Shown piece by piece: positions 46,760 through 58,560 of a DNA stretch of 64,000 nt. Below the pieces are notes generated by a model. That model worked only from the letters and a program-made list of their open reading frames with translations. It was not told the DNA's origin and ran no database searches. Source of the stretch: Cymbidium sinense (lineage: Eukaryota; Streptophyta; Magnoliopsida; Asparagales; Orchidaceae); the NCBI GenBank assembly GCA_021442155.1, contig CM038229.1, positions 96,628,271-96,692,270 of the forward strand. Direction: 5' to 3'. Position numbers and translations under genes: made by a program. Numbering within the stretch: the stretch's first letter is position 1; each line of letters begins with the position of its first letter.

Positions 46760-47540
46760 AGATGTTCACCAAAGCCAAATATATCACACAATTTGGTGAA
46801 GCTAGGATGGAATGCAGCCTTTGTAAATATATCTGCTGCTTGGAGATGTGACAGTACATGATTAATGATAATCTCTTTTCCTTCTATCTTCTCACAAATG
46901 AAGTGTAGATCAATCCCGATATGTTTGTTCCTATCATGGTGTATTGGATTTCTTGTAATTGCAATAGCTGATTGGTTATCACATATTGATTTTATTGGAC
47001 TTTCAACACCTCTTTTAGCTCATATAACAGCCATCTCAGCCAAATTCCTTTACATATCACATGCGCCAATGCTCAAGCTCAACTTCTACATTGCCCCATG
47101 TGACTACTTCTTGTTTCTTACTTTTCCATATTACTAGGTTCCCATAAACAAAAGAGCAATATCTAGAAGTTGATCTTCTATCCATAGGACAGCTGGTCCA
47201 ATCTGCATATGTATAGACTTCAATGGCCTGGTATGAAGTTTTCTTAGACATTAAATCATTTCCTGGATCCTTCTTTTCAAGTACCTGAGTATTTGGTTGA
47301 CAGCTCTCATATGTTCTATTGAAGGAGTACTTAGGAATTAGCTCATGTTGTTGACAGCATAGCTTATATCAGAGTGAGTGTGGATAAGATAAATTAGATT
47401 TCCCACGAAATGCTGAATGTTCTTGCATCTGCTGCTCTTCTTTATTAGTTCAGGAAACCAACTTTGTCTTTGGATCCATAGGAGTTTCAGACGGCCTCTT
47501 ATAACAAATCTAAGACATTCTTGCATCGTGATACTGAAAC
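46760..47540 (-). pseudogene. Copia RNase H and pol C-terminus
   Basis: Degrades the RNA template strand in the native element. On the minus strand the frame 47338-47526 reads NLIYLIHTHSDISYAVNNMS (the 'LIYLS.TRPDI..AV...S' motif). The frame 47057-47251 reads VYTYADWTSCPMDRRSTSRY and FVYGNLVIWKSKKQEVV, matching 'Y.DADWAG...DRRST.G...F..GNL..W.SKKQ..V' with the catalytic Asp kept. Downstream, minus-strand INHVLSHLQAADIFTKA (about 46780-46860) matches the conserved 'ADI.TK' end of copia pol. Frames are interrupted. Confidence 0.8.
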
Positions 47541-47599
47541 TCCTCTTTAAGATCTTCCAATTCTATAAAATATCGTAGGTGTCCCAAAGTCTTTAATTA

Positions 47600-48180
47600 C
47601 AAATTCCATGTTTAGTAAAATTTAATACACTTGATTTCCTCTTCATGATTTCTTGTGAGAACAATATCATCAACATAAACTATAAATACTACAATTCTTC
47701 CATTAGTCAAGTGTTTAAAAAACAGCAAGTGATCAACTAAGGACAGAGAGTATCCATTTTTCTTAAGAACCCTCATGAACCTCTCAAACCATGCCCAAGG
47801 TGATTGCTTAAGTCCATATAATGATTTCCTCAATTTATACACATTCCCCTTTTCTACTTGGTTTCAAAACCCTTTGATATGGCCATGTAGATTCCTTCCC
47901 ACAAGGTCTCTGTTATGGAAGGCATTTTTCAGGTTGAATTGAGATAAGGGTCTGATTCCCTACAAGAGAAAGTAATACCTAAGTATATTTAACTTGGCTA
48001 ATGGGGCAACTGTCTCCTGATAGTCAATGTCATAAGATCAAGTAAATACTCATGCCACCAATCTAGTCTTGTATCGGTTCACACTCTAATCTGCATTCTA
48101 TTTGACTAAGAATATCTACTTGCAACTTGCAGTCTTCTTTCCTAGAGACAATGATACTAGGTCCCATGTGCCATTCTTTT
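47600..48180 (-). pseudogene. Copia reverse transcriptase
   Basis: The minus-strand frame 47612-47842 reads KLRKSLYGLKQSPWAWFERF and FIVYVDDIVLTRNHEEEI, the hallmark copia RT block with both catalytic Asp residues of YVDD. Upstream in coding order (48180-47843) the sequence is broken but keeps EKNGTW-like and FNLKNAFHNRDL-like pieces, corresponding to the RT start and the 'FDVKNAFLHG.L' motif. Confidence 0.85.
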
Positions 48181-48459
48181 CAAGTGCATTATATTCTTCA
48201 AAGATTGTTGCTTGCAAGTAAGGAATCTTTAGTGCCTCATAGATCAATTGTAGCGAATCCCAACTTTACAATTCTTGGTGGTTCTCCTGAGGTTCATTCT
48301 CCCTTGAAATGACCTTAGTGAATGGGTCGGTAGATTGATTAAGCATTTGTTTGGACTGAATGGCGTTGGCACGGGACTCATGCTCTGGCTTCCGATCTTG
48401 CGCTTTATCGTAGTACCCAATAGGTTTCTTTGAGAAGTCCTGATTTTTTGCAATGATCA

Positions 48460-49220
48460 CACCATGGACATCCTTATGAGGTCAATTGTCATTGGAAGAA
48501 GGGGTTGTTCACGTAAGGCAAGAGCAACTAGGTCTATGGAGGAGAGGTATTTTGTTATGATCAGAACTGAACCTTCGAATGCAGTGAAAATTTCAGAGAG
48601 TCTCAACATAAGATGATAGCAACTCTCTTCACGACAAACTTTGAAGAAAGCTTTACACAATCCTGCAGTGGTTGGTACCGAGTATTTGCCCTGGGACATC
48701 ATCTAAGGATTTGTTTAGCCCCATTAAGAACTTAAAGACACGTCTAATTTCCATTATTTATTTGAAGAAAGTTTGATCCTCCAAGCACTTCCAATTGTGG
48801 GACTTGAAGAGATTGAGTTTCTGCTAGAAATGGGCCAAGGTGGTAAATATGAGGTTATAGAATTCTCACCTTGTCGTAGGCCATGAATTAAGCTTTCAAT
48901 ATGAAAGAACTCGGCAGTGTTATCATTATTGGAAAAGTGTCTCGAGCTACATCCCATATATCTTTAGTAGTGGTGTAGAGCAAAAAATTTTCTCACAATT
49001 TCAATCATCATTGAGCCTATTAGCTAGGGAATGAAAAGATTGTTCTCTGCATGCCAGTGACAAAATTTTGAGCTGGATGAATTAGGTTGACGATCAGCAC
49101 CAATGAGATAATGATCATGACTTTGACCACTGATGAACATCATCATGTATTGGGACCATTGGAGGTAATTATGTCCATTTAACTTGTGACACATGATGGA
49201 GGTAAGATATGCATCCACCT
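48460..49220 (-). pseudogene. Copia gag region
   Basis: Capsid-like protein of the element. The minus-strand frame 49024-49218 reads LNGHNYLQWSQYMMMFISG, the typical plant copia gag start. The frame 48754-48957 reads FSNNDNTAEFFHIESLIHGLRQGENS, and 48457-48702 includes an AFFKVCREESCYHLML-like block. The next frame (48266-48460) resembles the linker after gag and leads straight into the RT region, which shows where integrase was deleted. Confidence 0.75.
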
Positions 49221-49448
49221 GAGTCTGAGAGACAAGAGTTGGGATGGAACTTGGCTAGAAAAAACTCAAGGAGATGGGATTCAGCGAAGAAGAGCTGGAT
49301 ACAATTGATCAATGGAACTTTAGCTCTGAGTTGGCCATGAAGGTTGCTTGAGGCAACAAAATCAGAGAGGGATAGGAACAAACCGAAAGAGAGCCGAAAG
49401 AGAATTGTTGTCGATGGCTTTGAGCAATAACCTAATTGTCTGATACTA

Positions 49449-49683
49449 TGAAGCCGAATATTGAAAAAGTTTTTCTTCTCTTGTTATTCCAATTAGGTTT
49501 ACAATATATACAAAACCAGGATCTTTGTTAATCCTCAATCAGCTCTTAAAACTAGGAACAACCTTTTCTATATCCAGCTAAATCAAATAAAAAAATATTT
49601 ATGTATCTAAACAAGTCAAGAAAGAATAAAACGGTATGAATGTGTGAAATACACGTCCATAAATGTCTAGTTAATTAGTTTTG
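49449..49683 (-). mobile_element. 5' LTR of the copia element
   Basis: About 235 bp. Its inner end TTCA borders the primer-binding site at 49437-49448. The right flank is a (TA)n run at 49685-49702, the other half of the microsatellite interrupted by the insertion. Confidence 0.75.
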
Positions 49684-49702
49684 GTATATATATATATATA
49701 TA

Positions 49703-50442
49703 CATGAATCCAACAACATTAAAAGTGATTGATCTAAATCAGAATGAGCCAAAATCAAGAACTTGAAATATAGTTATTAAACAACTAAGTTGTCACACTC
49801 CGGGTCCGAAAGCTAGTACACCTCAAAAAATATGAGACGTGATGAGAGGAATAAGAAAACCTATTATATATTCATAAGAGAAAATTGATAGACAAATAAT
49901 ATAAATGATAAGATAAATTAGAGCAAAGTAGTTATCATTTCATTTAATTAATGAAGTCTAAAAGACGGATATATCAAATGAGTCAAAACAATGACCAATA
50001 GAAAGAGAACTAAAAAAAACATTTGCAAAAATAATTCTACCCAAACCCAATAACATAAATATAAATGAAATTACTACATTAACTCAAAATATATCCAATG
50101 CAAAACTATTGATGGAATGTCTACTCCTAAGGTAAAGGTCCCCAAAATATACCAATAAACATACTATGGGAAAATTACAATAAATGAGATTGATGAATCA
50201 AACCAACTAAATAACTACTATTTATTAAAGCATAAATAACAAGATACTGGGACATGCAACATGAATAATAAAAGGCATGAATATTCATAAACTAATAGGA
50301 TCATTGGTATCATCAAATTACCAAGATCATAATAGTATTGCATCAATAATAGCATGCTACATATTCAAAAAATCTTTACAACAACTATGCATGTATGTAT
50401 GTGTGTGTACAAGCATGCATGCATCATACATACATACATACA

Positions 50443-50477
<35 letters not shown>

Positions 50478-51000
50478 GTATGTATGTGTGTGTATATACA
50501 TAGACTACTAACATATATATAATGAGTAATGAAATATCAATATAGGGCTGTCAAATCTAAAAATATCTAAGAACTTAGTATAAATAACAAAGATTACATC
50601 CCTAACAAAGGAAGGTACGTTTATCCTTTTAATAAATAATAACTAATTACCTCGAAATAAGCAATATGAAATTATAAATTGATTGAGATTCCACTAAAAA
50701 TGCTAAGTTAAACTCAACTTAAGAGTCTTACACCATGCATAATTTCAATCAACCACAAATATTTATAAGCAATTATAACTAATGATAATTGACTTAGGTA
50801 CAATTTAATTAACATAAGTTTCCCTATCACCATCATACGTGATTATAAAAAAAATCAACATTTAAGTAAATTGAATAGTATTTCACTAAATCAATAGTGT
50901 TACATAAGCAAAATTTTTATATTTAACTACAATTTACACTAATTTAATTTAACATCAATATTGACTAATAATATGTAAGAATCTACTATATATATGAAAG
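49703..51000. other. AT-rich spacer; possible LTR start and a (TACA/TATG)n region
   Basis: At 49792 'tgtcacactccgggtccgaa' resembles the 5' end of LTRs in some plant retrotransposon families, but no second copy is present. Mixed (TG), (CATG) and (TACA) short repeats with inverted symmetry occupy about 50392-50505. The 81-residue plus-strand frame at 50277-50522 translates them and is not a gene. Confidence 0.4.
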
Positions 51001-51620
51001 TTAATCACCCACCCACTAAAGTGAAAAGGAGGAAAAAATTGTTAACATAATAAAGAAGTTGGAAGGGAAGGGAATAAGAAAAGAAGAAGAGGATAAATAT
51101 AGAGGAAAGAGAAGAAGAGGAGAAAGATAGGGAGTTTACTGATTTGCTGTCAAGAGAGAGACGAAAGTGATGGTTCACAACAGTCGACGGCTCTAGACGA
51201 CAACAATAGGCGGGGTGTTTATCTATCGTCTACTACTCTCGGTTGGGCATGAAGAAAGCTTGGCGGCTCAGGAAAGAGGTCGGCTATTGCAAGGGAGAAG
51301 AGAAGACAGCCTAGACCTCGGTATCCCTTAATCGTGAATAGAGGCGGTGTAGGAGCAGGATTTTGTAGTGATGACAGTATTGGGCTAAAAAAAAGCTATA
51401 TAACGGACACATTGCACACCTATCAAAGCTCCTTCCGGCAGCAAGGAAGAGAAGAAGAACTGAAGCGAAGTGCTTACACCGTAGTCGCAAAACAGTGGGG
51501 AGATCGAAGACATAAATTTGCAGAAAGCAGCGACGCCCAGGTGAGAGGTTGAGGACTTGACCGCCGTAGTCAGGTCAAGTCCTACCTCTTTAAAATTATT
51601 CAAACTGATATATCTTTGAA
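51001..51620. repeat. GC-richer repeat-like block with a hairpin
   Basis: The composition shifts to GC-richer, purine-rich sequence. The segment 51468-51530 ('gcttacaccgtagtcgcaaa...agacataaatttgcag') has a diverged second copy at about 53495-53560 ('cttacattatagtcacaaaa...agacataaatttggag'), so it is repetitive. It closes with a 16-bp imperfect hairpin (51545-51588). The two overlapping 72-residue frames are not recognisable. It could be the end of a retroelement LTR or a decayed gene. Confidence 0.35.
51545..51588. repeat. Strong imperfect palindrome (hairpin)
   Basis: AGGACTTGACC (51552-51562) pairs exactly with GGTCAAGTCCT (51573-51583) around a 10-nt loop. After a 2-nt bulge the outer GAGGT/ACCTC also pair (51545-51549 with 51584-51588). 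No T-rich tract of a bacterial type follows and none is expected here. Confidence 0.75.
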
Positions 51621-54600
51621 ATAATTAATTATCTTCATTATATTCATATTTTTGCCCCAGATCCTCACGTCGTATACATTATTTTAAAATTTATTATTTT
51701 AAATTTTAAAATAAATGAATTTGTTTTAATCAATTTCTACGAATAATAAACAAATTTTAAAATCTTCAAATTTTAATACAATGTTTTAAAATTTCGATTT
51801 TATTTTAGAATATGTTATAACTGTTGAGAGAAAATAATCGAGAGAAACAAAAGTAAATTTAGAATGACAAATAAAATTAAGAGTTTGAGAACATGAAAAG
51901 CAGTGAGGTACGTAACTTAAAAAAATTGTCTTATGAAGAAAATTCAGTAGAATTACACAAATAACTCTTCACTCAAATCTTTCTGATAATTTTCATACTT
52001 ACTACGTTTAAGCTTTCATGGATTATGAAAACTTTAAAATATTTTCTGAAAAAACTCTGCTTTTGAAAAAGCAACTTTCGATTGAAATTAAAACAGTTTA
52101 GTATTCGTGTATCAAAATTAAAATTCACATTCTCAAAAATAAAACACTAAAAAAACTTAGTCAAGCAGTTTACACTTCTCTTTTACACATATGAGAATGA
52201 AAATCACCTTACTTAAAATTGCAAAACTGTTTAAGATGAATTTTGCCGCTTCAGTGTCAGCGGTGTCATGAAAGCAACGCCTAGATGCTAATATCTTCGT
52301 CATCCTAGCTCTTTTGCATGGGTTCATCATCGTGGCTGTGGCACTTGCTTTTATCTTTCTAGTGAAATCCCAAGAATTCTAACACCAAGGTGTTGACCAC
52401 TTAAGGCTAAGGTGTTGGCTTTTCTCTTATAAGTAGAAACCTATGTTTCACAATGCTATGGAGCTTCAATTGCAATGCCTAGGTATTATACACTAGAAAA
52501 ATTAAGGAATAAATCAACATTATTTTTTCGGTTAATCAATACAATCCACAAAGTAACAAAAACCTTACATTTTTTTTTTTATGAATTTTGAATTTGAGAT
52601 GAATTAAAATAAAGGTGAATTGAATCTTATGAGAAATATATTAACATAATTTTTTTCAAAAATATTTAACTATTTGAAGAAGAATTAAAGAAAAGCTATG
52701 GATTCAAATAAATCAAATTAGCCTGTTCTAGTAAGATTTGATTTGATTTTGTTCTTAAAATATTCAAAATGGTTCGAATTAATTATTATTCAAATTTAAA
52801 ATCAATTTAGAGGCTTAAAATTATAGATGTAAAACAAGGAAATAAAACACAAAATGAATTGTAATAATCTCATATCATGATTTTTTATATTATTGTACAT
52901 AATGACTAAATGTATTGTCAATGGTTATATAAAACTATCCTTTTACTAAAAGAGACGGTGGGTGTTAACTTTAAAATAGATGCTATAATTATTTTTTTAT
53001 GCAATTTTGATTCTATAATTAAATGATTCATATGTTTCTATTTAATGTTGATCATATTTAAATGTCAGCATTGATAATCAAGTGACAAAGTTCATATTTC
53101 TATTCATCACTATTAATTACATGTTTTATCTAATAAATGAGCATATAATCTAAATTTGGTTAAATTCAAATTAATTTTATTTCTAATCATATTTAGGTCT
53201 AGTATCATTCCAAAATCAAACATATTTGATAAGAATATTAATTTGGCTTAGAACTAAATGACCCAATCCATGTTGCATTCGTAGAATGGAGACCAAATAA
53301 AAGTTTTGATTCATTTGACTAGAGCTAGATAAGTAGAGCTCAATGGATGTGAATCCTCTATAGTTTTATAGTTATATCTTCGTACATTTGATTAATTTAA
53401 TTGAATGATATTTAATTTAAGTAAATAGAATATGTTTATTAAATCTAACATAATTAAATCCCTATCATCCAAAATAAATAAGAACTAAAGCTAGACACTT
53501 ACATTATAGTCACAAAACATTGAGAAGATTGAAGCTAAGACATAAATTTGGAGAGTTTCATGATATGAAGATTAGAAGGCTTATGACAAAAGGCACAAGG
53601 TCTAATATCTCATTAACTAGTTGGGATAGATAAACAACTCCAAATAATTGAATTAAAATCATCTATTTTGAATTTTTAAAATAACTTCTTTAACATGTGA
53701 TTCTTATGTTATAAAATATATCCTTCTTCTTGCTTTATTTTCAAGCAAAGGATGTAGTTTATAAGCGATCTATATTTGTCACCTCGAACTCTTGAATTAT
53801 ATTTAGCTCAAATATTTATGTATTTCTTCTTGTGAAAATTAGATAATCTACATATTAAGCACTAGTAAGATATCTCTTTTAACTTTAACATATAAAGCAT
53901 ATTAGTATGAATTATACAAAGTCATTTGTTTTGATTGGAAATCAATGTAGCTACTCCATTTTGCTTTAAGTCTTACATGTGGGCTCAAAAAATTCGCCAT
54001 CGACCTCTTGATTAAGAGAATTTGATTTAAAGTAAGTCAAATTTTAAGGCGATGAAATATTAGATAATATATTGCTAGAGATTTTGCCCTCATTTTATGA
54101 GGACTTTAGATCTGTTCAGGTTTCTATAGGTGCACCTATATAGTTAATTACCTCCCAATGTAGAGAGAACTTTCGATTAAGGCTAGTCATTAGATCGCTA
54201 ATTGCGTAGCTTAAAGTTGTGGCATGTTGAGCTTTAAAATTTAGATTTATGAAATTCATCATTATTTAACTTAAGTGGATGGTTGGGGAATGATGGCGTG
54301 CTGATTAAGATCCCATGGTTCCATCATCTGCCATTCAGTCTACTTAGTCGGAGGAGAATTCAACCCGACCAAAGGATCCTTGTCACAACCATGGGTTATG
54401 TCCCAAGTAATCCTTATAGACTGGGTCATATTTGTCAGGAGACAAGCTTAAGTCCACTTAGCTAATAGAGTTTTGTCCAATCAAATATATTATATAGTTC
54501 ACAACTCAAAGAGCAAAGCCATTGGGAAACATATAAGTTCTGCATCATAATATAATGGTAATATTTGGTGGTGATCACGATAATTCTAGTAACTGCCATA

Positions 54601-57048
54601 TATGGAGTCTATTGGCCAGCCACCGAGAACACGCGCATCTTTCGACATGAGATTGATTGAGAGTGAATATAGTAGAATACTTGATTTGACTTTGGCTCCT
54701 TTGCGAGCTAGAATTTTCTTAATTTGTCAACTCTAATAAATAATTACGGAAGGTGGATTGATTGAATTTTTACTTTAAGTTTTTTAGGTTGATGACTTGC
54801 AATTAGTCATTTATAGCTTGATGACATATCATATTTTTTATTTAGTTTGATATTTAACTTATATTAACTTGACTTGAAAATTTGAACATATGTTGATGAT
54901 AGCATCTAGTTGAAATCTCTATTCAACGCACCATCATCGAGGTGGATATATTATTTGATCGCCACTCTATTAATTTAATAATAGATGATCGATCTACTTG
55001 TATATGACATAATTAGCTTCTCAAATGTCTTATTGAGTTAGAATTCTTAAAATAATATTATTAGAGTTTTAGGTTTTGTTATCCCAACCCGGTCATAAGA
55101 CCCAACCGGGGATGATTCATTACTTCAAAATTTATAGTCCTCCAAACCTGTGCACTCTAGCTTGGCGTAGAGGATAAGGTTTGAGACTTTCCTCTTAAGA
55201 ACTTGAACTTGAGAAGTTACATTAATAATGATGCCATAGATAGATTTATCTTTTATAATTCTATAACGTAATTAGCTTCGAATTTCATTGGGTTGAAAAT
55301 ATTATAAAGCATACTTAGATTTTTAGGTTTTGTTAACGGATCGGCCCCAAGACCTAAGAGAATCAACTCGCAACATTCTTAGACACTAAATTCATACATA
55401 AGATAGTTCGAGCCCATGTGGGTTATATATGAATTTTGAGATACTTGTAAGTATCCGTTCATTCATTTTACATCCAACTTGCACATTCATTTCATTTAAA
55501 CAATTATACACACTTCAAGACATTTGAAATGGAATTTAAGAAATTCTTCAAAATGCATGTAAATATTTTCATTTTAAACTTTGCATGAGTTTTAAAACAT
55601 CATGTTCAAATATTGAGTTGCATTCTAACGAATGCGATTCCACCATTTAAGTGGTTTACACACATCTCGCGATAGGATTGGATATAGAGTTATCTTGTAA
55701 TACGTGTAAGTATTTCAATTATTTGAAAGCTCTCACAAGCTTTGAAGCACTTAGATAATGCCATATGATTACTTCAAAATATATGTAAGCACTCATTCTT
55801 TTGTTCAAGCTTTCATATGTATTTCAAGACATCTAAATTGAGAGGATGATTGGCTTACCATATGCACAAATATTTGCCTCTTCTAAAACACTTTGAGTCT
55901 TTGTACACTTGAATTGAAGCAATGATGTTTGCCTCAAGTGCATGTCAAAATATATTTTTAAAGTCTTTCGCATATGTCAATGTATGTAATTGAATATGAG
56001 TATATCTCATAGTATATGAAAACATCATATTGCTATATTAGTAAGCTTGTGCAAATTTAAATTAAGTGAAATATCACCTCATTAGACATGCATAAAGTTT
56101 GCCTCATTTGAATGTTGCATGATCAAAGGCCTTTACTGGATGGAATGAAAATAATATTGTGAATATGCACAATGAATCATTTCATTTGGATACTTAGTGT
56201 GAATCTCAAAGCTATAGCTTTACATGAGACTATTTCATGATATAAGTTCTCTTTTTTTTGATATTTCCATGAAGTAATGAAATGATTGATGTTTGAATGT
56301 TTGCATGTGCATCAAAAGCATTTGGGTTAGATGAGAGATGTATCTTTATAATACATGTAAAATCATCCAAAACCTTCATTTTCATAGCTCACCAATCATG
56401 AGTTTCTTCAATTGGGTTATTTTATAATTCAATGAATCATATTGTTTCCATGTCCCACATTTATCATATCTTTCCTATGTCTCATTACATAAAATTTAAT
56501 AGAGTGGCTTTATAATAATTCAAGATCAATTATCAGCGGTGGAGTACTGCCATCATTCAATCATTCTCTCTTTCTCTTTAAATTTCCTTATGAGAGTTAT
56601 TATGAATTTTATTCATTCAAGAGGATTATGTTCGCAATTCAAGCTTGATTTTGACTTTTCAATCATTCCATATAAGTTCAGCTAATGCTCATAGATTTAA
56701 TTTTAATTTGAATTTGAATTTTCATATCTTAATCTTTAGTTTATAGTGATTCATTCATTTAAGTACTTTATTTTTCTTAGTTTAGAATGACCTCGACATC
56801 ATTCCCGCTGGCTACCTGGGAGTCCGAGCCTGCCACCGCGTAAAAGAGTGTGTATGAGTGGTATAAATCACTAACTCTTCTTCTTTTCTACAATGCTACA
56901 GAAGTATAGGTTACCTACACATAAGAAATCATAATTTTTTTCCGTCGTCCTATGAGTTTTCCACTATAAAAGAGTGCGTGCGCACCGTCTCCAAACACGT
57001 ACAGGATTTTAGAAGCATTAAAGTTTGAAATTTTTATAATTATTAAGC
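51621..57048. other. Long anonymous AT-rich region
   Basis: No gene recognised on either strand. Local points: a degenerate duplicate of the 51.47-kb repeat at about 53495-53560; a less AT-rich stretch at 54250-54660 that includes the unsupported 60-residue frame 54283-54465; two similar segments around 'ttttaggttttgtta' at about 55066 and 55321; a tRNA-like A/B-box pattern at about 55158-55215; and a GC-richer patch at 56785-57000 that may be a retroelement fragment. Confidence 0.4.
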
Positions 57049-57436
57049 TTGAGATTCAACTCTCCTTCATCAGACCCATGCTTAACTTCATGTGCATCAA
57101 AAGATTCGAAATGCTTATTTCCAAGACTTCATGCATATTGCTTCTTTAGTGCAACAAATGGATTTAATTCTCTAATCATTGCTTGCTTTCTATCATTTAG
57201 CATTTTGTTGACAGAAGCCATATTTTCACTTTCCTCTACCTTCAATTATCTATCGAACTCTTTGATGAGCCTCTTGCATTCTATCATTTTTTTTTCAGTG
57301 AGTTCTTCAAATTGCTCTGCCTATTTGGATCTTTGATCTTATCCAGTTTCTCAAACCCATTTGATAGTGCTCGAAGTATATCATTGATTTGCGCATCGAT
57401 GTTGGCAAGATCCTCATTGATCGTTGATACATCCAT
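57049..57436 (-). pseudogene. NPSN11-like: NPSN11-like plant SNARE, N-terminal fragment (intronless)
   Basis: Novel plant SNAREs (NPSN) are Qb-SNAREs acting in membrane fusion, including cell-plate formation. The minus strand from the ATG at 57434-57436 reads INEDLANIDAQINDILRALS, then NGFEKLDKIKDPNRQ. After a one-base frameshift it continues EQFEELTEKKMIECKRLIKE, ASVNKMLNDRKQAMIRELN and PFVALKKQYA. This is the N-terminal regulatory coiled coil of NPSN11. About 125 of the usual roughly 260 residues are present. The Qb-SNARE motif and C-terminal membrane anchor are missing, and at least two in-frame stops occur. The fragment is continuous although NPSN genes are split by introns (family knowledge), suggesting a cDNA copy or captured spliced sequence. 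No poly-A tail or target duplication was found. Confidence 0.8.
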
Positions 57437-57527
57437 CTCGTAAACTAGAAGACAAAAGTAAAGTCTTCATGCTACGATTTTAAAGAGTGGATCCAAACTG
57501 AATAACAAAACTCAAAGCTATCTAGGG

Positions 57528-57731
57528 GCTATTTGGTACCAGGATCTAAGTAGATTTTGGAGCTGTTTGGCTGATGGATTTGAGCAGATTTTGGGGTTGT
57601 TTTGCTATAGGATTTGAGTGAATTTTGGGGTGGTTTGGCTACAGAATTTGAGCAGATTTTGGGGTGGTTTGGCCGCAAGATTTGAGCAAGTTTTGAGGCG
57701 ATTTGGCTATAGGATTTGAGCAGGATTAATC
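57528..57731. repeat. Minisatellite, 34 bp x 6
   Basis: Six head-to-tail copies of a 34-bp unit, typified by 'gctgtttggctgatggattt' followed by 'gagcagattttggg'. The first unit begins 'gctatttggtacc'. The sequence right after the last unit (cctgccaaacagc) is the reverse complement of a unit start, so the array is bordered by an inverted motif. The 69-residue minus-strand frame over it (KPPQNSLKSYSKTTPKSAQI-type repeats) is the translated repeat. Confidence 0.85.
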
Positions 57732-58043
57732 CTGCCAAACAGCAAAATGACCACTTTAAATCTTACAGAATTTTAAACCTCGTTTCTCCTCCATTTTTCT
57801 TAAATCCTAGATTTAGTGAATCCCTTTGGCAGTTGGATTTATCATGATTTACACAAACTGAAGCACGTGAAGGGGCTGAATAGGAAGACTATGTTTGCAT
57901 TCGCAACGTTGAAGTGGAAGAGGGCTTAGCTTTTGCTCCAAGGGAAGAGGGAGAGCATGAGCTGGCCACGTGTTAACTTAGGATGGCTGGTCGACGTGCA
58001 GAGGCATGGACGGTTGGGAGAGTGGCTTGAAGCTAGAGAGAGC

Positions 58044-58087
<44 letters not shown>

Positions 58088-58560
58088 CTTGTCTCCTTGT
58101 CTGATGCTACTGCTCGATTGAGATTGAAGGCCAGTTTGTTTTGCGGTGTAAGCTAGAGCAACAAAGGGATGGACAGAGGGAGTGACAGGATCGAATCGAA
58201 GGAGGAAAGCTGCTCGTTCGGACAGTAGGGAGGGAAGGTGCTTGACTAGGAGCAGGGTAGATCGAGTAGTTCAGCCTTGGAGGCTCCAGCTCGGCTTGGG
58301 TAGGGAAGGAGGCGAGGGAAGGGAAGATGGCATTGCTGTGCAATCTTTGGAACCCACGAGAGAGGGAGGTTCGCTGAGTTTTCTCTTCGTTCCTCTTGCG
58401 TGTGTGCGTGATGACGGATAAAGTGTAAGGGGTATGAGAAAGATGATGTGGCATCCTTTTATTGGTTGAATGGGAGGTGGAGGCATTGGAGTGGGTGGTT
58501 GCAAGTTCTGAAGCGCTGATTGGATGTAATGAAGAGATAATCAAGTAGATTTATCTCGAA
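57732..58560. other. GC-richer block with a (GA)n tract; no recognised gene
   Basis: A (GA)n run of about 40 bp lies at 58046-58083. The 145-residue minus-strand frame at 58107-58544 is Ser/Pro/His/Thr-rich with no recognisable domain; its opposite strand is purine-rich, which explains the long frame. It could be a 5' region of a decayed gene, but I cannot support a coding call. Confidence 0.35.

Larger units (their letters stand above)
46452..49683 (-). mobile_element. Decayed, internally deleted Ty1/copia retrotransposon
   Basis: About 3.2 kb reading right to left. The two LTRs (46452-46730 and 49449-49683) share 'gtttttcttctcttgttatt' and 'gaaatacacgtccataa' and end in TTCA. Next to the 5' LTR is a primer-binding site resembling the initiator-Met tRNA complement: TAGTATCAGACA against the usual TGGTATCAGAGC (49437-49448). 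Gag (48460-49220) is followed almost directly by reverse transcriptase (47600-48180) and RNase H (46760-47540). Integrase is missing, which makes the element about 1.5 kb shorter than a typical plant copia. Stops are frequent. The flanks are (TA)n on both sides, so it inserted into a TA microsatellite. Confidence 0.85.

Noticed and set aside
50277..50522. 81-residue plus-strand ORF rich in Tyr/Ile/His/Cys
   Set aside because: Translation of mixed TACA/TATG short repeats.
49792..51600. A complete LTR starting TGTCACACTCC
   Set aside because: Only one copy in the window, no second LTR, no PBS or polypurine tract recognised; kept only as a remark.
57049..57336. 95-residue plus-strand ORF as a gene
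   Set aside because: It is the shadow of the minus-strand SNARE fragment, which has clear family similarity.
58107..58544. 145-residue minus-strand ORF
   Set aside because: Ser/Pro/His/Thr-rich composition is explained by purine skew on the other strand; no domain, no splice support.
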